DNA of 64,000 nucleotides from CAVTWH01 sp963794685. Its GTDB lineage: Bacteria > Actinomycetota > Actinomycetes > Mycobacteriales > Micromonosporaceae. This document shows, piece after piece, positions 49,402 through 61,103 of this stretch. The notes beneath the pieces are model-generated. The model was not told the origin of the DNA. It did no database searches and worked only from the letters and a program-made list of their open reading frames with translations. Each line of letters starts with the position of its first letter. Position 1 is the first letter of the stretch. Both the position numbers and the translations under genes were made by a program. The DNA is taken from assembly GCA_963794685.1 (NCBI GenBank), contig CAWCFK010000012.1, positions 1 to 64,000 of the forward strand. The letters run 5' to 3'.

Positions 49402-51364
49402 TCAGCCGGCCGGTGGGGTGATCGTGCCGTCGTCGGCTATACCCGGGCCGGTCTTCGGGAAATCGGCCTTGGTCAGCGAGCGCACCTGGGCGATGGCCCG
49501 CTTCTTCGGATCCATCCGCGGGTACCCGGGGTCGACCATCGAGGTGGGGATCAGCTTCGCCGCCTTGAACGAGCCGTCCCGGCCGAGGGTGACCTGCAGG
49601 ACGCCGCTGATCCCGAGTACCCCATCGGTGTCCAGCGCGTGGTACCCGGCGAAGTTGCCCATGCTGTAGTCGATCAGCTTGCCCTGGTAGAACTCCATGC
49701 CCCGCATGACGTGCGGGCCCTGCAACACCACCAGGTCGGCGCCGGCGTCGATCACCGCGTGCGAGAACTTGATCGAGTCGCCGCGGTTTTCGCCCAGGAA
49801 GTACTCGGTACCCGGCTTCACATGGGTCTGGCCGGACCCCTCGGCCCCGACGTGCGCGGTCACGATGACCACGTCGGCCTGCTCGGTGGCCTGTTTCACC
49901 AGCGCTGCCGCACCGGGGATGTCGTTGAGGCTGTTCGACCAGGCGTACGGCGAGAAGCCCAGCATCGCCACTTTGATGCCCTTGACGGTGACCGTGGCGA
50001 TCAGCCCGGGCGGGCCGGTGTAGACGATGCCCAGTGCGTCCAGGGTGGCCTTGGTGTTCTTCAGGCCGGTCGAGCCGAAGTCGTTGGCGTGGTTGTTGGC
50101 CATGCTGACGATGCCGAAGCCGGCGTCCTTGAGCACCTGGGCGCAGGCCGGCGGGGCGCGGAAGGCGTGGCAGTCGGAGCTTCCCGAGCCGCACTTGCGG
50201 ACTCCCGTGTCGTCGGTCACGGCCTCCTCCAGGTTGGCGAACTGGAGGTCTGCCTTCAGCGCCGACTGCACGTCGTTGAAGAAGCCCTTGGCGTTGTTCG
50301 GCGGCACGTTGGGGGCGGCGGCCACCACCGTGTCACCGACCGCCGAGAAGGTGAACGAGTCTGCTCCGGCCGGCGCCGACGCGCTGGCGCTCTGCTTACC
50401 GGCGGGCGCGGGTAGCGGAGCACCGCTCTGGCTGGCTGCGGCGGCCGGCTTGTCGTCGCCCTTGAGCGCATATGCGGCGCCGAGTGCGCCCAACCCGCCG
50501 AGCAGCACCACGATGCCGATGATCAGCAGCAGGGTGGTACCGGAGCGGCGCTTGGCCGGTCGCCGGACCGGCTCGGCGTCCTCGGCGGGCGGCCAACCCG
50601 TGCCGCCCGCCTCGGAGTGGCGGGACTCGGCGCGGCCGGATCCGGCGCGCGCCGGAAAACCGCGCCCCGGATCCGAGGGGGCCGGACTCCGTTCGATGCG
50701 GGTGGGCTCGGACTGCCCGGGGTCACCGGGCATCCGCCCGTAGACCCGGCCGGTGCGATCCCCCTGCGGATACCCGCGCTCCGCAGAGGGCTGCGGGTAG
50801 CCCCGGTCGGCGGGGGGCTGCGGGTAGCTCCGGTCGGGGGGCTGAGGCCGGTCGCGGGTGGGGGTAGCTCCGGTCCTGGGCGGGCGGGGGATAGCCGCCG
50901 GCGGGCGGGGGATAGTCGCCGCCGGTCCGGGGGTAGCCCTGGTCCGGGTAGCCGCCACGGGCGTCCTGCGGCGCATGGTCTCCCCAGCCGCCACCTGGGG
51001 TCGGAGAGCCGTTGCTCTGGTCCGGGTAGCCGCCACGGTCGTCCTGCGGCGTGCGGTCTTGCCAGCCGGCCTGGGTCGGGTAGTCGTAGCCCTGGTCCGG
51101 GGTGGCGCGTCCCTGGTCCGGGTAGCGGCCGCCCTGGTCTGACTGGGCACGGCCCTGGTCCGGGTAGCCGCCACGGGCGTCCTGCGGCGGGCGGTCACCC
51201 CAGCCGGCCTGGGTGGGGTAGTCGTCCCAGCCCCGGTCAGCGTCGGGGGCCGGTCGGCCGCCCTGCGGCGGGCGGGGGGCGCCGGGGTGGTGGCCTCCCC
51301 TGTCGGGGTCGCCGCCAGGGCCGGTGGGCGGGTACGGCGGGCCGTCGGCACCGTAGTACGTCAT
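49402..51364 (-). CDS. CapA-like (PGA_cap) metallophosphoesterase-fold membrane protein (one frame disruption)
   Basis: About 653 residues. Residues 1-260 are proline/glycine-rich with repeats such as GGYPDQG and DRGYPQP (short DNA repeats between 50820 and 51180). One membrane helix follows (TLLLIIGIVVLLGGLGALGA), and the extracytoplasmic domain carries CapA-type motifs FSAVGDTVVA, LQFANLEEAVTDD, VSMANNHANDFG, VVIVTAHVGAEG and DLVVLQGPHVMRGME. A frame change near 50868 joins the two parts. CapA proteins are linked to poly-gamma-glutamate capsule, but without capBC here the role could be another surface polymer or a phosphodiesterase. Confidence 0.82.
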
Positions 51365-51423
51365 CGGGGATTCCTGACGGGGTGAGGGGTCACGCTTCCC
51401 CCGGCACGATACCCGAGTGGTCG

Positions 51424-52179
51424 CTACCCCTGGTGCCGCGAAGTCGACGCGTCCGACCAGGACAAGCCGCTGACCAGCCAATCCCGGCCACCGGAGAGCA
51501 CCGCAGCGTGCACCGAGCGGGCGATCCGGGCGCCCCAGGTCGAGCGCGGCCCGGCGTACGCCTCGGTGGGGCCGTCGGCCGGGCAGAGCACGCACACCGC
51601 GTCACTGGCCGTGCCGGTCGCCGCCAGCCCCAGCTCCCAGAGGGCCTGGGCCTTCGCCTCGGTCGCGGTGGCGACGGCGTTCACCAGCGCGGCGTCGCCG
51701 AGCCGGGCGGGGACGACTATGACGCAGTTCACTGTGCCGGGCCGGGGCGCGCCGCCGGGCAGCGGATCGTCGCGGTGCGCGGGCGGAACCGGCTCGGCGG
51801 GCGGGGTCCAGCCGGCGGGCGGCAGCCGGCGCAGGTGCCCGTCCGGGGCGGCGGCCCAGGCGGGCGCGCCCAGGCCGACGGTGGCCCAGCAGGAAACCCC
51901 GCCGTCCCCGGTACCGATCCGGTCGGTCACGTCGACCCCGGTGAGCAGGCCAACTCCCGGGCCGACCAGGCCGAACCCGGCGGCGATCTCGGCCAGGTGC
52001 GCGTCGGGGTCGAGCCGGTCGTAGGACATCGGCACGGTGGCGTTGAGCACCCAGGCGGCGGTACCCAGCCCGCCGCCGAGCGGCGCCGAGGAGATCGACC
52101 GGTACGCCCGGGGCAGCCGCCAGACGAGTACCGGGAGGTCGCAGCCGTGCTCGGCGCGGGTACGCAACTCGGGAATCAC
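51424..52179 (-). CDS. cbiZ: Adenosylcobinamide amidohydrolase CbiZ
   Basis: A 251-residue protein matching the CbiZ family: residues 12-100 contain DLPVLVWRLPRAYRSISSAP, GGGLGTAAWVLNATVP and SYDRLDPDAHLAEIAAGFGL followed by GLLTGVDV, and the later TVNCVIVVPARLGDAALVNA and ATEAKAQALWELGL complete the pattern. It cleaves the aminopropanol side chain of adenosylcobinamide to give adenosylcobyric acid, allowing salvage of incomplete corrinoids. No other cobalamin gene adjoins. It is divergent from crp with a 112-bp gap. Confidence 0.88.
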   Translation of the reverse strand: MIPELRTRAEHGCDLPVLVWRLPRAYRSISSAPLGGGLGTAAWVLNATVPMSYDRLDPDAHLAEIAAGFGLVGPGVGLLTGVDVTDRIGTGDGGVSCWATVGLGAPAWAAAPDGHLRRLPPAGWTPPAEPVPPAHRDDPLPGGAPRPGTVNCVIVVPARLGDAALVNAVATATEAKAQALWELGLAATGTASDAVCVLCPADGPTEAYAGPRSTWGARIARSVHAAVLSGGRDWLVSGLSWSDASTSRHQG

Positions 52180-52291
52180 GGGTATATCGTGCCGGTCGGG
52201 CTCACGCGCGGTTACCGGGGTGCCCGCCCGATTGTGACCTTCGTGCGCCTAGACTGTCGACGCGCGGCATCCGCGCAGGTGGAGGTGCGAG

Positions 52292-52969
52292 ATGGACGAG
52301 ACGCTGGCGCGCAGCGGGATCTTCCAGGGCGTCGACCCGGAAGCTGCCGAGGCGCTCGCCAAGGAGATGGACACCGTCGAGGTACGCAAGGGCGACGTCA
52401 TCTTCAACGAGGGCGAGCCCGGCGACAGCCTCTACATCGTGCTCTCCGGCAAGATCAAGCTGGGTCGGCGGGCAGCGGACGGCCGGCAGAACCTGGTCTC
52501 CGTGATGGGCCCGTCGGACATGCTCGGCGAGTTGTCCCTCTTCGACCCGGGCCCGCGGACGGCCACCGCCACGGCGGTCACCGACGCGCGACTGTCCCGG
52601 CTGCGCAAGACCGCGCTGCGGCCGTGGATCTCCAACCGGCCGGAGATCGCCGAGCAGCTGCTGCGGGTACTGGCCCGCCGGCTGCGCCGGACCAACGACG
52701 CGCTGGCCGACCTGATCTTCACCGACGTGCCCGGCCGGGTCGCCAAGAACCTGCTCCAGATGGCCGGCAAGTTCGGTACCCGCGACGGCGGCGTGCTGCG
52801 GGTCACCCACGACCTGACCCAGGAGGAGCTGGCCCAGCTCGTCGGCGCGTCCCGGGAGACGGTGAACAAGGCGCTGGCCGACTTCGCGTCCCGGGGCTGG
52901 CTGCGGCTGGACGGCAAGTCCGTGATCATCCTCGACCCGGAGCGACTGGCCCGGCGCGCCCGCGTCTGA
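52292..52969 (+). CDS. crp: Crp/Fnr-family cyclic-nucleotide-responsive regulator
   Basis: A 225-residue global regulator. The cNMP-binding barrel runs FNEGEPGDSLYIVLSGKIKL to MLGELSLFDPGPRTATATAV, whose GELSLFD...RTATA phosphate-binding cassette is intact. The C-terminal winged helix has LTQEELAQLVGASRETVNKA as HTH. It matches the Rv3676 (Crp) group that lies by nth in mycobacteria, so cAMP is the expected ligand. The ATG at 52292 follows GGAGGTG. No partner gene follows; the 379 bp downstream contain only a doubtful small ORF. Confidence 0.95.
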   Translation: MDETLARSGIFQGVDPEAAEALAKEMDTVEVRKGDVIFNEGEPGDSLYIVLSGKIKLGRRAADGRQNLVSVMGPSDMLGELSLFDPGPRTATATAVTDARLSRLRKTALRPWISNRPEIAEQLLRVLARRLRRTNDALADLIFTDVPGRVAKNLLQMAGKFGTRDGGVLRVTHDLTQEELAQLVGASRETVNKALADFASRGWLRLDGKSVIILDPERLARRARV

Positions 52970-53098
52970 GCTGTCCCGGGTCTGAGCCGCCGAGCCACTC
53001 ACAAGATCGACCGAACGGATCTTTCCGGGGCCGGGTACGGACGTCTACGTCTCCCGACACCGGGCGCGGCCCTCCGGCCACGTACGCCGCAGGTCGGG

Positions 53099-53338
53099 AT
53101 GTTCTGGCGGTTCTGCGGTGTCCTGGTCGGCATCGGCTACTCGCACGACTGCCCCGAGGATCCAGGTCCGCTGGCGTTGCGCGCGGCCCCGGAAGGACAT
53201 GGTGTTCCTGTGGCGGCTGGCCGCCGCGACCTCTTCCCGGTGGGCATCGGAGTCGTCGCGGCGGTGATGATGGTGGTCGCCACTGCCGTCACGCGCCGGC
53301 GAACCGGCGCGTTCCTCCGCCCGGTTCCGGTCGCCTGA
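53099..53338 (+). CDS. Doubtful 79-residue ORF with one membrane segment
   Basis: A frame with good third-position GC encodes MFWRFCGVLVGIGYSHDCPE and a later hydrophobic stretch GIGVVAAVMMVVATAV before a basic tail. It lies between crp and the GNAT gene and has only a weak ribosome binding site. A minus-strand frame across the same bases also looks possible. I do not recognise either product. Confidence 0.25.
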   Translation: MFWRFCGVLVGIGYSHDCPEDPGPLALRAAPEGHGVPVAAGRRDLFPVGIGVVAAVMMVVATAVTRRRTGAFLRPVPVA

Positions 53339-53348
53339 GCTCGCGGGA

Positions 53349-53783
53349 TCAGCGTGGGAGTGGCTTGACCCAGCGGGACCATTCGGGCTGGGCGGCGTAT
53401 CCGGCCCGCTGCCAGGTGCGGGCGCCGAGGTCGTTGCCGTCGAGGACCATCGCGTCGGCACGGGTGCCGCCGAGGGCGCTGAACCGGGCTTCGGCGGCGG
53501 TGACCAGGGCTCGGCCGATGCCCTGCCGGCGCTGGTCCGGGGCGACTGCGAGCCGGTAGAGGTGGCAGCGCCAGCCGTCCCAGCCGGCGATGACGGTGCC
53601 CAGCAGCCGGCCGGAGTCGGCCTGCTCGGCGAGCAGCAGCGCATCCGGGTCGCGGGCGAGCAGGGCGGTCAGGGCGGTGGCGCTGTCGGCCGGGCGGTGA
53701 TCGTTCTCGGCGGCGGTCCGCCAGAACTCCAGGACTGCGGGCAGGTCGTCGGGGGTGGCGGTACGCAAGTGGAAGACGGGCAC
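53349..53783 (-). CDS. GNAT-family N-acetyltransferase
   Basis: A 144-residue acetyltransferase. It starts VPVFHLRTATPDDLPAVLEF and has the acetyl-CoA pyrophosphate loop in LYRLAVAPDQRRQGIGRALV (R/Q-x-x-G-x-G/A) plus the later LDGNDLGARTWQRAGYAAQP. Substrate unknown; such proteins acetylate small amines, antibiotics or protein N-termini. The GTG at 53783 is divergent from the TetR gene with 64 bp between, so the two may share control. Confidence 0.9.
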   Translation of the reverse strand: MPVFHLRTATPDDLPAVLEFWRTAAENDHRPADSATALTALLARDPDALLLAEQADSGRLLGTVIAGWDGWRCHLYRLAVAPDQRRQGIGRALVTAAEARFSALGGTRADAMVLDGNDLGARTWQRAGYAAQPEWSRWVKPLPR

Positions 53784-53799
53784 GAGGCAGACGGTACAA

Positions 53800-53829
53800 G
53801 AAAAAATCAGGGTTGACTGTTTGTTTTTC
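53800..53829. promoter_or_regulatory. AT-rich promoter/operator candidate between GNAT and TetR genes
   Basis: This intergenic stretch is unusually A/T-rich for the window. GAAAAA at 53800-53805 and TTTTTC at 53824-53829 form a spaced inverted repeat, and TTGACT at 53813-53818 resembles a -35 box for the TetR gene. TetR proteins commonly bind their own promoter, so autoregulation is plausible but unproven. Confidence 0.4.
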
Positions 53830-53847
53830 CGGGCGCACGCTGAGCCG

Positions 53848-54486
53848 GTGCGCGACCCACAGCAGGATCGCAGCCGGGCCACCCGGCAGCGGCTGCTCGA
53901 AGCGACCCTGGAGTGCCTGACCGAGCGCGGCTGGGTCGGCACCACCACGACCGTGGTCGCGGTGCGGGCCGGGGTGTCCCGGGGCGCGCAACTGCACCAC
54001 TTCCCGACCCGGGCCAGCCTGGTCACCGCCGCCGTCGAGCACCTGAGCGAGCGGCGGGCCGCCGAGATCCGGGCGGAGGCCGCCGCGCTGCCGGCCGGCG
54101 AGCGCCTCGACCGGGTGATCGACATGCTGGTCGCCGCGTTCACCGGGCCGCTGTTCAGCGCCGCGCTGGAGGTCTGGGTGGCGGCCAGGACGGACGCCGA
54201 ACTGCGCGCCGCGCTGCTACCGCTGGAGGCCCGCTTCGGTCGCGAGCTGTACCGGCTGACGGTGGACGCGCTCGGCGTCGACGACAGCCGGCCGATGGTC
54301 CGGGCAGCCGTGCAGGCGACCCTCGACCTGCTGCGCGGCCTGGGCGTGGCGAACCTGCTCAGCGACGACTCGGCCCGTCGCCAGCCGCTGTTGAACACCT
54401 GGAAAGCCCAGCTCGCCGCGATCCTCGACGCACCGGGGAGCGCGCTGGTGGTGGGGACGGTACGGATGGACGGGCGGAACTCGTGA
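53848..54486 (+). CDS. TetR-family regulator of the acyl-CoA carboxylase operon
   Basis: A 212-residue repressor. The N-terminal HTH reads ATRQRLLEATLECLTERGWV then TTTTVVAVRAGVSRGAQLHH with the typical HFPTRASLVTAAVEHL; the remainder is the variable ligand domain. The GTG at 53848 is preferred over upstream frame extension. It overlaps the next gene by 4 bp (GTGA) and heads the co-directional catabolic operon up to 62.3 kb, so its ligand is probably a CoA thioester or terpenoid/branched acid from that pathway. The ligand is inference. Confidence 0.9.
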   Translation: MRDPQQDRSRATRQRLLEATLECLTERGWVGTTTTVVAVRAGVSRGAQLHHFPTRASLVTAAVEHLSERRAAEIRAEAAALPAGERLDRVIDMLVAAFTGPLFSAALEVWVAARTDAELRAALLPLEARFGRELYRLTVDALGVDDSRPMVRAAVQATLDLLRGLGVANLLSDDSARRQPLLNTWKAQLAAILDAPGSALVVGTVRMDGRNS

Positions 54487-55367
54487 CTGAGCTGGTGGAC
54501 GTGCTCGCGGACCTGCGCGCCGAGGGCGACGACCTGGACCGGATGGTGGCCGAACTGACGCCGGAGCAGTGGGCGTTGCCCACCCCCGCGCCGGGCTGGA
54601 CGATCGCCCACCAGATCGCGCACCTGACCTGGACCGACGAGCAGGTGATCGCGGCCGCCACCGATCCCACCGGCTTCTACACGGCCCTGTCCGACCTGCT
54701 CACCGACCCGGAGCACCTGGTCGACCGGGGGACCGAGGCGACTCTCGCGCCACCACCGCAGCTGCTGACCCACTGGCGGGACAGCCGTTCCCGGGTCGGC
54801 CAGGCGCTCACCGGCATGACGCCGGGCACCCGGCACCCGTGGTTCGGGATGAACCTGAGCGCGATGTCCAGCGCCACCGGCCGGCTGATGGAGACCTGGG
54901 CGCACGGCGAGGACGTGGCGGTCGCGCTGGGTACCGCCCGGGAGCCCACCGGCCGGCTACGGCACGTCGCGTTCATCGGGTACGCGACGCTGGCGCACAG
55001 CTTCCGTACCCACGGCCGCCCGGAACCGACCGACGGCGTGTACCTGGAGCTGACCGCCCCCGGCGGCGGCACCTGGGCGTACGGGTCACCCGACGCGGCC
55101 GACCGGGTGGCCGGCCCGGCGCTGGACTTCTGCCTGCTGGTCACCCAGCGCACCCACCGGGCGGATACCGCGCTGGTCGCCACCGGCCCGGTCGCCGACG
55201 AGTGGCTGGACATCGCCCAGTCCTTCGCCGGCCCGCCCGGACCTGGCCGCGAGCCGCAGACCCCGGCCGCCCCGGCGCAGGAGCCGGCCGGCCACGGCCA
55301 GGACCCGGCAGGCGAGCAGGCCCGCGGCGAGGCCGACGCACCCAAGGCCCGCGTGGACCAGCCATGA
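54483..55367 (+). CDS. TIGR03084-type DinB/maleylpyruvate-isomerase-like metal-binding protein
   Basis: A 294-residue protein. The N-terminal four-helix DinB/MDMPI domain shows LRAEGDDLDRMVAELTPEQW, APGWTIAHQIAHLTWTDEQV (first metal His), and METWAHGEDVAVALG with HVAFIGYATLAHSF further on, the metal-binding histidines of the family. The C-terminal 40 residues are low-complexity. It overlaps the TetR gene and precedes the AtuA-like gene. Members with this context accompany acyl-CoA carboxylase operons, but their reaction is not established. Confidence 0.82.
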   Translation: MTELVDVLADLRAEGDDLDRMVAELTPEQWALPTPAPGWTIAHQIAHLTWTDEQVIAAATDPTGFYTALSDLLTDPEHLVDRGTEATLAPPPQLLTHWRDSRSRVGQALTGMTPGTRHPWFGMNLSAMSSATGRLMETWAHGEDVAVALGTAREPTGRLRHVAFIGYATLAHSFRTHGRPEPTDGVYLELTAPGGGTWAYGSPDAADRVAGPALDFCLLVTQRTHRADTALVATGPVADEWLDIAQSFAGPPGPGREPQTPAAPAQEPAGHGQDPAGEQARGEADAPKARVDQP

Positions 55368-55444
55368 CCGAGCGCATGCGCGAGGTCCGATCCGCAATGT
55401 CAGGCCGGCGGCTCGGGAGCGCAGCGAGCGAGGTGGCGGCATGA
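55364..55444 (+). CDS. 26-codon ORF with ATGA overlaps at both ends
   Basis: MTERMREVRSAMSGRRLGSA followed by ASEVAA. Its ATG overlaps the stop of the preceding gene and its stop overlaps the next ATG, both as ATGA. The C-terminal coding part contains the string GGGAGCGCAGCGAGCGAGG, which looks like an amplified palindromic element rather than protein-coding sequence. It may serve only to couple translation. Confidence 0.35.
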   Translation: MTERMREVRSAMSGRRLGSAASEVAA

Positions 55445-57194
55445 CCATCCCGGCCGGCGAGACCAGCGCCAGCCAACGACCCGTCGAAAGGGTGGCGCCA
55501 GGGCCGGCCGCTGCGGGTCGGGAACGCCTCCGGCTTCTACGGCGACCGGTTCTCAGCCATGGCCGAGATGCTCGACGGCGGCCAGCTGGACGTGCTCACC
55601 GGCGACTACCTGGCCGAGTTGACGATGCTGATCCTCGGCCGGGACCGGCTCAAGGATCCCGAGCCTCGGCTACGCCCGGACCTTCCTGCGCCAACTCGAA
55701 GGCAGCCTGGGCACCGCGCTCGACAAGCGGGTACGGCTGGTGGTCAACGCGGGCGGACTCAACCCGGCCGGGCTGGCCGAGGCGGTGGAGAAGCTGGCCG
55801 CCCGGCTCGGGCTCAGCGTCGCGGTCGGCTACGTCACCGGGGACGCGGTGCAGGTGCCGGACGCGCTCACCGCGAACGCCTACCTCGGCGCGTTCGGCAT
55901 CGCCGCAATGCACTGACGCAGCGGGGCGGACGTGGTGGTAACCGGGCGGGTGACGGACGCGTCGCTGGTGGTCGGCGCGGCCATCGCGCACCACGGCTGG
56001 ACCCGCGCCGACCTGGACGCGCTGGCCGGGGCCACCGCCGCCGGGCACATCCTGGAGTGCGGGGCGCAGGCCACCGGCGGCAACTTCAGCTTCTTCACCG
56101 AACTACCCGACGGCGGGCGCCGGCCCGGTTTCCCGCTCGCCGAGATCGCCGCCGACGGCTCGTCGGTCATCACCAAACACGTGGGTACGGGCGGCGCGGT
56201 GACCGTGGACACGGTGACCGCTCAACTCCTCTACGAGATCGGCGCACCCGCCTACCTCGGTCCCGACGTCGTGACTACAGCTGGACTCGTTGCAGCTCAA
56301 CGGACTCTGGTCCCGACCGGGTCACCGTCGCCGGCGCCCGGGGCACGCCGCCGCCGCCCACCCTCAAGGTCGGCGTGAACCGGCTCGGCGGCTTCCGCAA
56401 CTCGATGACCTTCGTCCTCACCGGGCTCGACATCGAGGCGAAGGCGGCGCTGGTACGGGCCCAGCTCACCGACGCGGTCGGCGCGGACGGGCTGGAGTTC
56501 GACCTGGCCCGGGTGGACCGGCCGGACGCGCCGAGTACCCAGCAGGCGAGCGCGCTGCTCACCGCCCACCTGCGCGACAGTGACCACGGCCGGGTCGGGC
56601 GGGCGTTCTCGGCGGCTGCCGTGGAGCTGGCGCTCGCCTCGTACCCGGGGTGCACGCTCACCACGCTGCCCGGCGATGCGGTGCCGTTCGGGGTCTTCAG
56701 CGCGCAGGACATACCGCAGGAGTCGGTGCGCCACGAGGCCGTACACGCTGATGGTTCCCGGGTCGTGATTGAGCCGCCGACGCGTGACCGCAGCCGCTGG
56801 GAGCGCCGCGGACGGCGGCCGGGGTGGCCGCGCGGGAGTGGGGGCCGACGACGCGGGCGGCGCTGGGTCTGCTGGTGGGGGCCAGATCCGGGGACAAGGG
56901 TGGGGACGCGAACCTCGGGGTGTGGGCGCGTGGCGATGACGCGGCGCAGTGGCTGGCGGGATTCCTGACCGTGGAGCGGCTGCGGGAGCTGCTGCCGGAG
57001 ACGGCGGCGCTGCCGGTCGAGCGGTACCCGTTGCCGAACCTGCGCGCCGTCAACTTCGTGATCCGGGGGCTGCTCGGGGCCGGGGTGGCCGCGTCGACCC
57101 GGTTCGATCCGCAGGCCAAGGCGCTCGGCGAGTGGCTGCGCTCCCGGCTGGTCGACATTCCGGTGGCCCTGCTGCCGGCTACGGAGGTGCGCTG

Positions 57195-57195
<1 letters not shown>
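55441..57195 (+). CDS. AtuA-like acyclic terpene utilisation protein (DUF1446; frame-disrupted)
   Basis: About 580 residues. The N-terminal AtuA domain reads GRPLRVGNASGFYGDRFSAM, MLDGGQLDVLTGDYLAELTM, LVVNAGGLNPAGLAEAVEKL, ADVVVTGRVTDASLVVGAAI and HILECGAQATGGNFSFF, and the C-terminal domain carries ARSGDKGGDANLGVWARGDD and PNLRAVNFVIRGLLGAG. Frame changes occur near 55486, 55665, 55905-55925, 56280 and 56760; an in-frame TGA at 55914 disappears on repair. In Pseudomonas, AtuA belongs to citronellol/geraniol degradation, though its exact reaction is unclear. It directly precedes the carboxylase beta subunit (stop and start overlap by one base). Confidence 0.82.
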
Positions 57196-58797
<1,602 letters not shown>

Positions 58798-58849
58798 CGC
58801 ATGTTCGCTGACCCCGTTTCCCGGCACCTCTCCCGCCCACGCCAGGCTG

Positions 58850-58992
58850 CCGCTGGTCGGGCCGCCGGGCGGATATCTGCTGGGCGGGCCGCCGCTGGTC
58901 GGGCCGCCGGGCGGATTTCTGCTGGGCGGGCCGGCCGCTGGTCGGGCTGCCGGGCGGATATCTGCTGGGCGGGCCGCCGCTGGGCGGGCTGC
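58850..58992. repeat. Minisatellite of a 42-bp unit, about three copies
   Basis: The unit begins CCGCTGGTCGGGCCGCCGGG and continues CGGATATCTGCTGGGCGGGC; copies start at about 58850 and 58892, with a diverged third copy after 58935 and a truncated fourth. It fills most of the 225-bp gap between the carboxylase beta and alpha genes, and ends 30 bp before the alpha gene start. Confidence 0.85.
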
Positions 58993-59022
58993 TGCGGTGA
59001 CGACTGATGTGGAGGTGGCGGG

Positions 59023-61102
59023 GTGATTTCGCGACTGCTGGTGGCGAACCGGGGGGAGATCGCCCGGCGGGTCTTCGCGAGTTGCCGTGCCGTGGGCATC
59101 GAGACAGTGGCCGTCTACTCCGACGCCGACGCGCACGCGCCCCATCGTGGCCGACGCCGACTACGCGGTGCGGCTGCCCGGTTTCACCGCCGCCGACACG
59201 TACCTGCGCGCCGACCTGCTGATCGACGCGGCGCGGCGGTCCGGTGCGGATGCGGTGCACCCCGGGTACGGGTTCCTGTCGGAGAACGCGGACTTCGCGG
59301 CGGCGGTAGCCGAGGCCGGGCTGACCTGGGTGGGGCCGCCGGCCAAGGCGATCGCGTTGATGGGCGCGAAGCTGGGCGCGAAGGAGTTGGTTTCCCGCAG
59401 CGGGATTCCCGTCCTGCCGACCTGGACCTCGACGGCTGAGGTGGGCGAGTTCCCGGTGCTGGTGAAGGCGTCGGCGGGTGGCGGCGGTCGGGGGATGCGG
59501 ATCGTGCGCGCGGCGGCTGAGCTGCCGGCCGCGATCGAGGCGGCCTCCCGGGAGGCGGCGGCCGCGTTCGGCGACGGCACGGTGTTCTGCGAGCGCTACC
59601 TGGATCGGGTACGCCATGTCGAGGTGCAGGTCTTCGCGGACAACCAGGGCGGCGTGGTGTCGCTGGGCGAACGGGAGTGCTCGATCCAGCGCCGGCACCA
59701 GAAGATCGTGGAGGAGGCCCCGTCGCCGGCGGTCTCCCCGGCGCTTCGGGCTTCGCTCGGGCGGGCGGCGTGTGGCGCGGCCGCCGCGGTCGGGTACGTG
59801 GGCGCGGGTACCGTCGAATTCCTGCTCGCCCCCGACGGCCGCTTCTACTTCCTGGAGATGAACACCCGCCTCCAGGTGGAGCACCCGGTCACCGAGTGCG
59901 TCTACGGCCTGGATCTGGTGGCGCTGCAGTTGGCCGTGGCCGCCGGCGAGCCGCTGCCGTTCACGACGGCACCGCCGATGCGCGGCCACGCGATCGAGGT
60001 CCGGCTCTACGCCGAGGATCCGACCGCCGACTGGCGGCCGTCCACCGGCACGCTGCACCAGTTTTCGGTTCCCCACAACGATTCCTTCGCTGTCCCCGAC
60101 GGCTTCGGCATCCGGCTGGACTCGGGCGTCGTCGACGGCAGCGTGGTCAGCCCGCACTACGACCCGATGCTGGCCAAGGTGATCGCCTTCGCACCCACCC
60201 GGGCGGCGGCGGCCCGGTCGCTGGCCGGGGCGCTGGCCCGGTCCCGGTTGCACGGCATCACCACCAACCGGGACCTGCTGGTACGCATCCTGCGCGCTCC
60301 CTCGTTCCTGGAAGGCGCGACGCAGACGTCCTTCCTGACCGAGCACCCGGAAGTCTTCCCGCCGCTGGTGTCCACCGAGGCGGACCGCTATCGGGCCGCG
60401 CTGGCTGCCGCACTGGCCGGCGTTGCCGCACGCCGTGCCGCCGCCCCGGTACTGGCGCACGCCCCCGCCGGGTGGCGCAACGTGGACCGGGACTTCTCCT
60501 CGACGGTCTTCCACGCGGGCGATTCAGAGATCGCCGTGCGCTACCGCTTCGGCATGCCTGCCGCTGGTGGCTCTGGTGGCTCGGCTGGCGTTGGTGGCTC
60601 GGCTGGCTCGGGCGGCCTCGGTGGTGTCGGCGGCTTTGGTGGTGTCGGCGTCTTTGGTGGTGTCGGCGGCTTTGGTGGTGCCGTGCTGCATGACGGGGAT
60701 GAAGAAGTGCTGTCGGTCTCCCCGGACCTGGTGGAGTTGCTGGTCGACGGGGTCCGGGTCAGTTACGCGGTGCACCGGGTCGGTGATGTGTCCTTTGTGG
60801 ACTCTCCGATCGGGGCGTTGGCGCTGGTCGAGGCGGCGCGGTTCCCGGTGCCGGCGCCGGTGCTGGCCGCGGGTTCGCTGACCGCGCCGCTGCCCGGCAC
60901 GGTCGGTCGGGTGCTGGTCGAGGTTGGTCAGTCGGTTGACCAGGGCAAGCTGCTGCTCACCCTGGAGGCGATGAAGTTGGAGCACCCGGTGCTCGCCCCG
61001 ATGCCGGGAATCGTCGCCGCGTTGCCGGTCGCCGCAGGCGGCCAGGTGGACACCGGCGCGGTGCTCGCCGTCATCACACCGCATCCCACGCAGGAGAGCT
61101 GA
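59023..61102 (+). CDS. Acyl-CoA carboxylase alpha subunit (biotin carboxylase + BCCP; one frame disruption)
   Basis: About 692 residues. Biotin carboxylase domain: SRLLVANRGEIARRVFASCR, YGFLSENADFAAAVAEAGL, ATP-grasp loop KASAGGGGRGMRIVRAA, ERECSIQRRHQKIVEEAPSP and FLEMNTRLQVEHPVTE. The C-terminal biotinyl domain has TLEAMKLEHPV (biotin on the Lys of EAMKL). Between them residues 515-553 are a glycine-rich repeat insert. An extra C in GCGCCCCATC near 59141 splits the frame; removal gives DAHAPIVADADYAVRL and 2,080 minus 1 is divisible by three. GTG at 59023 follows GGAGGTGGCGG. Works with the beta subunit upstream. Confidence 0.92.
60565..60681. repeat. Glycine-rich coding repeat inside the carboxylase alpha gene
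   Basis: Degenerate GGTGG/TCGGCGGCTTTGGTGGTG units of 9 to 24 bp encode GGSGGSAGVGGSAGSGGLGG and then GVGGFGGVGVFGGVGGFGG. The stretch uses more T at third positions than the flanks and lies in the linker ahead of the biotinyl domain, so it is probably a slippage-grown hinge. Confidence 0.8.
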
Positions 61103-61103
61103 C

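Noticed and set aside
55364..55444. A real regulatory leader peptide before the AtuA-like gene
   Set aside because: The sequence includes a GAGCGCAGCGAGCGAG-type palindromic string typical of amplified non-coding elements; I list it only as a low-confidence ORF.
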